DNA of 16,478 nucleotides from Bdellovibrionaceae bacterium UBA2316 (GTDB taxonomy: Bacteria; Bdellovibrionota; Bdellovibrionia; Bdellovibrionales; Bdellovibrionaceae): positions 1 to 16,478 of the forward strand of contig DDVI01000112.1 of the NCBI GenBank assembly GCA_002345205.1. Reading direction: 5' to 3'. The translations under genes were made by a program, and so were the position numbers. The stretch's first letter is position 1. Each line of letters opens with the position of its first letter. Below, piece after piece: positions 1 to 5,104 of the stretch. Below the pieces are notes generated by a model. It was not told where the DNA came from, made no database searches, and worked only from the letters and a program-made list of their open reading frames with translations.

Positions 1-1
1 C

Positions 2-535
2 TCGTGCATCAGACTTCGTCCCGAGTATCGAAACCATGTTTGGAGCTATGACTTTGTGGAAGACAAAACTCATGATGGCAGAAAATTTAGAATGCTAAAT
101 ATAATTGATGAGTACACGCGTGAATGTTTGGCAATCAGAGTGCGCAGGAAATTAAATTCACGAGATGTATTGATGGCGCTCTCGAAACTATTTATCCAGC
201 GAGGTGTACCAGATTATGTCAGATCAGATAACGGAGCTGAGTTTGTTGCAAAGATTGTTCGAAAATGGTTTGCAGATACCGAAGTAAAAACGCTTTATAT
301 TGCCCCTGGGAGTCCTTGGGAAAATGGATACTGCGAATCCTTTAACGGCAAGCTTCAGGATGAATTATTAAAAGGAGAAATATTTTATACGCTGAAAGAA
401 GCACAGATTTTAATAGAACGTTGGCGAGTTGAATACAACACGATCAGACCACATAGCAGTCTTGGTTATAGACCGCCAGCACCTGAAACTTTAACAAACA
501 ATCAAACACGAGTTGATTTTAAATATGTCTCTTAG
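2..535 (+). CDS. IS3-family transposase OrfB, C-terminal part (5' end outside window)
   Basis: This is the catalytic half of an IS3-family transposase (rve/DDE integrase core), which cuts and joins insertion-sequence ends. The frame is open from base 2, before the first possible internal start (GTG at 56), and reads CIRLRPEYRNHVWSYDFV into the rest, so the gene is cut by the window edge. Visible hallmarks are the first Asp in SYDF, the second in RSDNG, and the Glu of YCESFNGKL 35 residues further on (the DD35E spacing). The usual C-terminal block RPHSSLGYRPPAPE is also present. Nothing in the visible part is broken, so the element may be active. The upstream OrfA and left end lie outside the window. 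The subgroup cannot be fixed from this fragment. Confidence 0.93.
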   Translation, partial: SCIRLRPEYRNHVWSYDFVEDKTHDGRKFRMLNIIDEYTRECLAIRVRRKLNSRDVLMALSKLFIQRGVPDYVRSDNGAEFVAKIVRKWFADTEVKTLYIAPGSPWENGYCESFNGKLQDELLKGEIFYTLKEAQILIERWRVEYNTIRPHSSLGYRPPAPETLTNNQTRVDFKYVS

Positions 536-540
536 TATTT

Positions 541-564
541 GGATCAACATCTGGGAGCAGGTCA
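541..564 (+). repeat. Probable right terminal inverted repeat of the IS3 element
   Basis: Shortly after the transposase stop, the sequence ends in CTGGGAGCAGGTCA at 551-564. Read from outside, this begins TGACCTGCTCCC, a TG...CA style terminus like those I recall from several IS3 subgroups. The left copy is outside the window, so the boundary is inferred from one end only. Confidence 0.5.
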
Positions 565-591
565 CTCATTGGTGTAAAAATAACTTTATGG

Positions 592-620
592 TAATAATTT
601 ATCTCTATTAGAGTTTATTA
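592..620. other. Imperfect palindrome between IS end and minus-strand genes
   Basis: TAATAA at 592-597 and TTATTA at 615-620 flank an inner CTCT-att-AGAG (603-613), giving an imperfect 29-bp dyad. It is AT-rich and sits between convergent genes. It may be part of a bidirectional termination region, but there is no clean T-run. Confidence 0.25.
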
Positions 621-625
621 CGAAG

Positions 626-651
626 TACGGACTTTATTCGATTAGTCCGTA
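626..651. terminator. Stem-loop spanning the stop codon of the last minus-strand gene
   Basis: TACGGACT (626-633) and AGTCCGTA (644-651) form a perfect 8-bp stem around a 10-base loop. The loop contains the stop codon (634-636) of the minus-strand gene. No T-tract follows on either strand, so an intrinsic terminator is only one possibility. It could also be a 3' mRNA-stabilising hairpin. Confidence 0.3.
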
Positions 652-849
652 TTCTCTCAGGTCATTTTCTATTTCGATCAGCTCAAGTTGAAACTGTTCT
701 GCAAACTCGTCAGGGCATTGATTTACTAACAACCTCAGTTTTCCTAAGACGAGGTCGAAGTCGATTTCTTCATCGTCATACTGCCACCACCTTTTTAAGA
801 TGTTGGCTAATTTCGTCTTTTCAGAAATAAATATTTCAGCGGGGCTCAT
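634..849 (-). CDS. Small acidic hypothetical protein
   Basis: The 71-residue product is not recognised. It is acidic (runs such as YDDEEIDFD around residues 24-32 and LELIEIENDLREYG near the C-terminus) and looks alpha-helical, with no signal peptide or membrane segment. It is the last of four close minus-strand genes, 9 bases after the stop of the preceding one, which supports co-transcription. The ATG at 849 lacks an obvious Shine-Dalgarno sequence, so translation may depend on coupling to the gene before it. A cytoplasmic partner of its neighbours is possible, but no function can be assigned. Confidence 0.55.
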   Translation of the reverse strand: MSPAEIFISEKTKLANILKRWWQYDDEEIDFDLVLGKLRLLVNQCPDEFAEQFQLELIEIENDLREYGLIE

Positions 850-858
850 AAACGGTAT

Positions 859-1149
859 TTATGGTTTTTTGTAAACTTGCTCTCTTGGATAATGGTCATT
901 TTTTTTCAACGAGGAATCTAATGCGCTTTCTACAAATACAGCAGTGGAGGCTTCTAACCCCATTCCAGCTAAGACATGCCCGATATATTTGTATGCGTTT
1001 CCTAGAGTCTTTTGTATATAGCTGTCCAAGAAAACACATTCATTGAGCAACTTCTCAAATTCCGCTTTATCCGCATAATAGAAATTTCCAACTTTTTTCC
1101 ATACAGGATTTTTAGGAACAGGTGGATGATATTGAGGTCTTCGAGTCAT
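859..1149 (-). CDS. Hypothetical protein, third of a four-gene minus-strand set
   Basis: The 96-residue product is not recognised. It starts with a basic, proline-rich stretch (MTRRPQYHPPVPKNP), then a likely globular part with aromatic residues (GNFYYADK) and a Gly-rich patch (IGHVLAGMGLEAS) near residues 57-69. It ends in a charged tail. There is no signal peptide or clear membrane helix. The start is well supported: a GAGG motif lies 5 bases upstream, and the ATG overlaps the stop of the preceding gene by four bases (ATGA), typical of translational coupling. No function can be proposed. Confidence 0.6.
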   Translation of the reverse strand: MTRRPQYHPPVPKNPVWKKVGNFYYADKAEFEKLLNECVFLDSYIQKTLGNAYKYIGHVLAGMGLEASTAVFVESALDSSLKKNDHYPREQVYKKP

Positions 1150-1382
1150 GATGCCTCACACTGAATTTCGTTTATTATTAGGTTCGATCTAAAAAAACTG
1201 AATTGAGAATCTGTTTGGACGTGATACGAAAATCGAAGTCCATTAAATGCGTATCCAAAATCCTTCTTTTCGATTGATATTACCGATTCCAGATCGAATT
1301 TCATTTTTTCGACGTAATTTAGTAGTGCAGGCATGCTTTTCAAAAAACCTAACTTTGGACTAATATACTTTGTGCTGCTCAT
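1146..1382 (-). CDS. Hypothetical protein, second of a four-gene minus-strand set
   Basis: The 78-residue product is not recognised. The N-terminal half is moderately basic (KYISPKLGFLKSM) and the C-terminal half looks beta-rich (FGYAFNGLRFSYHVQ, residues 42-56). No export signal or motif is visible. The ATG at 1382 lies inside the end of the preceding gene, a 23-base overlap in another frame. A strong purine-rich ribosome site (AAAGGGGA) precedes it at good spacing, so both frames appear to be used. Its 3' end overlaps the next gene by four bases. Confidence 0.55.
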   Translation of the reverse strand: MSSTKYISPKLGFLKSMPALLNYVEKMKFDLESVISIEKKDFGYAFNGLRFSYHVQTDSQFSFFRSNLIINEIQCEAS

Positions 1383-1695
1383 TTGTTCCCCTTTCTAAAA
1401 ATTTCTTTAAGACTAATTTTAATTCTTTGTCTTTTTTATACTCGTCAAAAAAATCCCTATCTCTTTTGAGGAGGTCGACAACTTTAAGCCAAGCATTTCT
1501 ACAATATTTAAAATTTCGATAGCTTTGTTCAATTTCACCAGAGGCCACTTTAACCAGTAGATCAATACTATTAAGCAAAGGTTGATACCGCCTTCGGTCA
1601 GCCATCGTAATCGTCCCATGGAACTTTACTCGATAAATTTTGGCTTGAACGTGCTTAAAAAAATCCAGCAAATGTTGCCACTCTTTCGGCTCCAT
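1360..1695 (-). CDS. Hypothetical protein, first of a four-gene minus-strand set
   Basis: The product (111 residues from the ATG at 1695) is not recognised. It is basic, rich in Lys, Arg and aromatic residues, with long predicted helices (for example LLKRDRDFFDEYKKDKELKL), which suggests a soluble helical protein that may bind nucleic acid or a partner. Start choice is open. The ATG beginning MEPKEW has no ribosome site. A TTG at 1725, ten codons upstream, has AGGAAAGG 7 bases before it and would add a hydrophobic LYLHIFYILI extension. The gene diverges from the SRAP gene, with 120-150 bases between them. Confidence 0.55.
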   Translation of the reverse strand: MEPKEWQHLLDFFKHVQAKIYRVKFHGTITMADRRRYQPLLNSIDLLVKVASGEIEQSYRNFKYCRNAWLKVVDLLKRDRDFFDEYKKDKELKLVLKKFLERGTNEQHKVY

Positions 1696-1732
1696 GATTA
1701 ATATGTAAAATATATGTAAGTACAAATCAACG

Positions 1733-1789
1733 CCTTTCCTGTCAAATGACTAAAGATGTCGTTGAATTAGACTTATAGACAGGGAAAGG
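1733..1789. promoter_or_regulatory. Long inverted repeat in the divergent intergenic region
   Basis: CCTTTCCTGTC (1733-1743) is mirrored by GACAGGGAAAGG (1778-1789) with a single-base bulge and 34 bases between the arms. On each strand the motif GACAGG(G)AAAGG therefore reads outward toward the gene on that side. Inside lies a smaller palindrome, GTCAAATGAC (1741-1750). A shared operator or bidirectional promoter control site is the natural reading, but no convincing -10/-35 pair was identified. Confidence 0.4.
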
Positions 1790-1845
1790 AATATTTGCAG
1801 GTTGATGTTAGTTGGGAATCAATCGACGATAAATAGAAGGCCAAA

Positions 1846-2622
1846 ATGTGTGAATCATATATTCTAGTCGCTAAAGCAAAAGATATCGCAAAAAAATTCG
1901 ACGTTGAAAAGTATGTCCAACAAGAATTTGATTTCAGAATAAGAGGATATCCAAAGACCGAGACTGCACCAGTTGTAGTTCACAAAAATGGAGAAACCCA
2001 AATAAGGGAACTAATTTTTTCCATTTGCCCAGAATGGGCCAGCGAATTTCCGTTTAGCCCCACCACTTACAATGCTCGGATGCGGCGCTATAAGCGAAAC
2101 AAGATGGGTGAGTTAGTCTTGGATAAAAACGGAAATAAAATCACTGAATATATATATGAAGTACCCACATGGAGAAACTCATTCAACAAAGGGCACACCT
2201 GTTTAGTTCCTTTAACATCAGCTATAGAATCATGTTATTTCGGAACTCACGGTGGGCAAATAGTTCAATTCTGTCTTGAAAACAAAGAAACTTACTATGT
2301 GGCGGGACTCTGGGAAGATTGGATGGATAGGACGACCGGAGAAGTAAAGGAGACATTCACATTAATTACGGATGATCCATACGAAGCCTTTTTTAATGCT
2401 GGACATGACAGAAGCATTTTTATTATTCGAGAGTCGGCATATGAAGATTGGCTGAAGAACAAGAAAATGTCGGGAATTGAAAGATACAACTTTCTAATCG
2501 AAAATAGAATTGAACTGCCTTGGAAGGTTGAGACGGAAAAATTACTGAAATCTAAATGGCAGAAAAATAGTCCAACAGAAGAAGAACTGGCTGAAATAAA
2601 AGTCTGGCGACCGAACTCCTAA
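1846..2622 (+). CDS. SRAP-domain protein (SOS response-associated peptidase, YedK/HMCES family)
   Basis: SRAP proteins covalently trap abasic sites in single-stranded DNA through the alpha-amino and thiol groups of Cys2, shielding the lesion. Family landmarks are visible: Cys2 right after the initiator Met (MCESY), NAR at 76-78, Glu128 in CLVPLTSAIES, AGLWE at 153-157 and His187 in GHDRS. These match the known Cys/Asn/Glu/His active-site set. At 258 residues it is longer than YedK, partly from a charged insert after NAR (about residues 79-105). The usual FYEW around the catalytic Glu is replaced by AIESCYFG. AGAAGG lies 5 bases before the ATG. The gene stands alone, divergent from four unknown genes. 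Self-peptidase activity is expected but not shown. Confidence 0.88.
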   Translation: MCESYILVAKAKDIAKKFDVEKYVQQEFDFRIRGYPKTETAPVVVHKNGETQIRELIFSICPEWASEFPFSPTTYNARMRRYKRNKMGELVLDKNGNKITEYIYEVPTWRNSFNKGHTCLVPLTSAIESCYFGTHGGQIVQFCLENKETYYVAGLWEDWMDRTTGEVKETFTLITDDPYEAFFNAGHDRSIFIIRESAYEDWLKNKKMSGIERYNFLIENRIELPWKVETEKLLKSKWQKNSPTEEELAEIKVWRPNS

Positions 2623-2645
2623 AAACATTTAATTAATTTCAAATA

Positions 2646-2704
2646 AGGTTAATTGTCTCAACCTGAATCAAAATCCTTAATGTTTTCTTGAGGTTAAGTC
2701 TCAA
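2646..2704 (+). promoter_or_regulatory. Imperfect direct repeat upstream of the metal island
   Basis: AGGTTAATTGTCTCAA (2646-2661) recurs as AGGTTAAGTCTCAA (2691-2704), differing by a two-base insertion, 45 bases apart (about four helical turns). Each copy also has local dyad symmetry: AGGTT/AACCT in the first and TTGAG/CTCAA in the second. The position before the first gene of a long metal-resistance array suggests regulator binding. No regulator gene lies in the window. A TATAAG -10-like box (about 2720-2725) and a TTGACA -35-like box (about 2752) follow, but no confident promoter pair could be set. Confidence 0.4.
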
Positions 2705-2796
2705 AGTCATCTTACCGATTATAAGATTGAAATCTCAGATCGCGGCTTTGACAAATAAAATAGGTCGAGGTAAGTTTAAGTAAATAAAGGACGTTT

Positions 2797-3138
2797 CTGA
2801 AAACATTTTTGGCTTTTCTATTCATCTTAATTACCATGGTTAGTGTTTCAAAACCTGTGAACGGTTCTTGCGATGATTCTCATCCTCGTAATTCTATTTC
2901 AAGTGAAGAAAAAGTGTCTGTATTAAAAGCGGCGGTTCCTTGCCAGGATGAAAATCATTCTGAAGCATCTCACGAACACGGAGCTTGTCATAATTGTCAT
3001 CTAGGGCACTGCTCTTTTACTATTTCTGCTAATTTAGTTTTGTTTTCGACTCATGAATTATCTGGTTTCGTACCAGTAAAAGGTGACTTTAATCTTTCAG
3101 ATTTTAAATCAAGTCCTTTCCGTCCTCCAATATCATAA
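2797..3138 (+). CDS. CzcI-like exported Cys/His-rich protein
   Basis: This small secreted protein resembles CzcI, the periplasmic protein encoded ahead of czcCBA and thought to modulate metal efflux. The mature part has a metal-ligand cluster, CQDENH...SHEHGACHNCHLGHC (residues 49-72; Cys49, 64, 67, 72 plus several His), and a Pro-rich end (PFRPPIS). No in-frame ATG lies before the signal peptide. The reading that gives a normal signal sequence (MKTFLAFLFILITMVSVS) starts at CTG 2797, with AAAGGA 5 bases upstream and a stop codon shortly before. A TTG at 2809 is the conventional alternative and would cut the basic N-terminus. It is the first gene of the island, 116 bases before czcC. The function rests on motif likeness and position. 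Confidence 0.65.
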   Translation: MKTFLAFLFILITMVSVSKPVNGSCDDSHPRNSISSEEKVSVLKAAVPCQDENHSEASHEHGACHNCHLGHCSFTISANLVLFSTHELSGFVPVKGDFNLSDFKSSPFRPPIS

Positions 3139-3153
3139 GAGTCTTAAAGACTC
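3139..3153. other. Perfect palindrome just after the czcI-like stop codon
   Basis: GAGTCTT-A-AAGACTC directly follows the stop. As RNA it gives a 6-bp stem with a three-base loop. No T-run follows immediately (TTTTT comes about 20 bases later), so it may be an mRNA-processing or attenuation element, or a protein site, rather than a full terminator. Confidence 0.35.
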
Positions 3154-3254
3154 CCATCTCAAGAAATTTTTAACGATTCGATGGCTTAGTCGATTAGGTG
3201 TTGCTTTTCGTTCCAGCCTTCAAAAACACAACTTTTAACTTTTGGAGTATTCCA

Positions 3255-4484
3255 ATGAACAATGTTATTCGCACTGTCGTAGCGCTTTCTATTGCGTTCC
3301 AACCAGTGTTCGCGGCTGAGACGGAATCTAGTTGTCAGCCAAACTCCTATGCCGATTTTGTAAAATGCGCCGAGAAAAGCTCTTCGGACATTAGAATTTC
3401 TGACCAGCAGGTACAGAGCGCATCAAAACTAGAGGACGCTGCTCAACAATGGGTTAATCCTGATTTAGATGTAGATAGTGTTTGGAAGGGTTCTGACAAA
3501 ACTGAGACCTCTGCCGCATTGCTCTTTACTTTGAGACTAGGTGGAAAGAAAGATGCGTTAGTAAATGAAGCGAGGAGCGAAATTCAAAGAGCGCAAGCTT
3601 CTCGTGATCTCTCAGTGAATCAAACTCGACTAGAAATTATGCTTTCACTGTATCGACTCTCCCATTTAAAAACAGAAATTGCTCTAGGTAATGAGTCTGT
3701 TAACACTTTTACCAAAATCGTTGATCAGTTTCAAAAGCGACCGGCGTTATCACCCGAACAGGATGTGTCGCTAACGGTGTTTAAAATGGCGCTTTCTGAT
3801 CACCAATTAAAACTAACTCAGCTCCAAGCGGATCAGGAAAAGTTAGTTCAGGGATTATCAGCCGTGACTGGAATTTCGAAGGAAGCAATCTTGAAAAGTC
3901 TTCCTTCTAGAAAAGAAAAGTGGGCTGAAGTTTCTGTTGAAGGTGATATCGAAGCTTCTCCGCAAATGAGACAAGCGGTTGCTGATCTTAAACTTGCCAG
4001 AAGCCAGAAAGATCGAGCAGAAAGTGAAGCTTGGCCTGATTTGAAACTTGGTCCATCTATGAAGCTCACAAAGGACAACGGCGAAACAACAACCTTTGTT
4101 GGCGTCGGACTTTCTTTACCGATTCCAGTTCTAACAACAAACAGCGGTAATCGTCAGTATCGTTCTCAAAAACTTATCGAGGCTGAATTAGTTGCTGACC
4201 AATCTCGTAAAAAATTGTCAGCGTCTCGAAGTGAGCTTGTGAATAGATACAATAAAATGATCGCGAGCCTAAAAAATTCCTTAAGTGTGAAGGCGCTTGA
4301 AGAAAGACATGAGAAGGTTGAACGTCAATTTTTCAAAGGGTTAGTTTCTAGTCCTTTGGTGATTGAAGCGCATCGACAGTTGTTTGATCTTGAAGAACGA
4401 AGAAATGCTTCGGAGCTGGAAGCTTTGGAAACATACGGACGAATTCTCATTATGGATAATAAATTTAGCGAGGTTGTATTATGA
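3255..4484 (+). CDS. czcC: CzcC/TolC-family outer-membrane efflux protein
   Basis: This is the outer-membrane channel of a tripartite RND metal exporter (OEP/TolC superfamily), which releases metal ions outside the cell. The 409-residue product starts with a signal peptide (MNNVIRTVVALSIAFQPVFA, cleavage before AETES) and continues with two long helical repeats typical of the family (about residues 30-210 and 220-405). A GxGLSLPIPV segment (near residues 280-290) resembles the strand before the second hairpin. Two Cys (SSCQ and VKCAEK) lie near the mature N-terminus. The ATG at 3255 has TGGAG 7 bases upstream; a GTG 57 bases earlier would spoil the signal peptide. It overlaps the next gene by four bases (ATGA), as in czcCBA operons. 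CzcC versus CusC is decided from the pump next door. Confidence 0.85.
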   Translation: MNNVIRTVVALSIAFQPVFAAETESSCQPNSYADFVKCAEKSSSDIRISDQQVQSASKLEDAAQQWVNPDLDVDSVWKGSDKTETSAALLFTLRLGGKKDALVNEARSEIQRAQASRDLSVNQTRLEIMLSLYRLSHLKTEIALGNESVNTFTKIVDQFQKRPALSPEQDVSLTVFKMALSDHQLKLTQLQADQEKLVQGLSAVTGISKEAILKSLPSRKEKWAEVSVEGDIEASPQMRQAVADLKLARSQKDRAESEAWPDLKLGPSMKLTKDNGETTTFVGVGLSLPIPVLTTNSGNRQYRSQKLIEAELVADQSRKKLSASRSELVNRYNKMIASLKNSLSVKALEERHEKVERQFFKGLVSSPLVIEAHRQLFDLEERRNASELEALETYGRILIMDNKFSEVVL

Positions 4485-5086
4485 GATCAAGATTTTTAAC
4501 GATCTTATTTAGTGCTCTAGTTATGTTCTGTTTCTACGAAAACGTTGGAATGGCTAACGAATCGAAGAAAGACGAGCACAAACATGAAAAAGGCGAGAAG
4601 CAAGAAGGTCATGGAAAAGAAGGCGATGAAAAGCATGACGATCACGATCATGGATCAGAGGAAGGCGAGAAGCATGATGACCACGATGAAGGCGGCGGTC
4701 ATGGAGGCCACGGTCACGAAGAAGGTAACGAGAACATAGGTCCAGGTAAAGGGATCGTTAGCGCAAGTGAAGAAGAAGGTTTTCAGATTTCTCCAGAAGC
4801 TGAAAAGAATTTTGATGTTAAAAAAGTTCAAGTCCCTGCTTCTGCACAATTTGAAATCCCTAAAACTGCCATTGTTACCGCAGGGACAGAAGTAAATTTA
4901 TATCGCTATCGAGATAGCCACTACAAACGCGTGGATTTTGTCTTCGTCAGTAAATCTGACAAGAAAGCTGTTATTAAGTCGAAAGATTTAAAAGCAGGAG
5001 ATCAAATTGTAGTCGAAGGAACTGGCTTACTTAGAATCGCCGAGATCGCTGCCTTTGGTGGCGCTCCCGAAGGTCACTCTCATTAA
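4481..5086 (+). CDS. Short His-rich CzcB-like periplasmic adaptor protein
   Basis: It occupies the czcB position between czcC and czcA but is only 201 residues, about half the usual adaptor length. After a signal peptide (MRSRFLTILFSALVMFC...GMA) comes a His/Asp/Glu/Gly-rich stretch (about residues 27-85, 11 His, with EKHDDHD repeated). Then comes a short segment like the start of CzcB beta-domains (FQISPEAEKNFDVKKVQV). The last part matches the membrane-proximal end of adaptors (IPKTAIVTAGTEVNLY..., then LKAGDQIVVEGTGLL). There is no room for the lipoyl domain and alpha-helical hairpin that contact the TolC channel. It ends in GHSH. The reading frame is intact and both junctions are operon-like, so decay is unlikely. 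It may act as a metal-collecting mini-adaptor, or another full adaptor may be encoded elsewhere. Confidence 0.75.
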   Translation: MRSRFLTILFSALVMFCFYENVGMANESKKDEHKHEKGEKQEGHGKEGDEKHDDHDHGSEEGEKHDDHDEGGGHGGHGHEEGNENIGPGKGIVSASEEEGFQISPEAEKNFDVKKVQVPASAQFEIPKTAIVTAGTEVNLYRYRDSHYKRVDFVFVSKSDKKAVIKSKDLKAGDQIVVEGTGLLRIAEIAAFGGAPEGHSH

Positions 5087-5104
5087 TTATAAGGAATTAA
5101 ATAT

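Noticed and set aside
861..1046. Plus-strand 61-residue frame inside the minus-strand gene at 859-1149
   Set aside because: It has no ribosome site or protein-like features. The minus-strand frame has a good ribosome site and overlaps its neighbour in the usual way.
2715..2790. Sigma-70 promoter pair for the metal island
   Set aside because: TATAAG and TTGACA boxes exist, but no partner lies at 16-18 bases with a good match, so a specific promoter was not called.
4545..4849. Met/Thr/Lys-rich plus-strand frame and a hydrophobic minus-strand frame over the His-rich adaptor
   Set aside because: Both are out-of-frame readings of the low-complexity His/Asp/Glu codons; the adaptor frame has a signal peptide, conserved ends and operon overlaps.
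4481..5086. Adaptor gene as a decayed czcB pseudogene
   Set aside because: There is one uninterrupted frame with a signal peptide, ATGA overlap with czcC, a normal stop and recognisable C-terminal domain sequence. A clean short form is more likely, although an ancestral deletion is possible.
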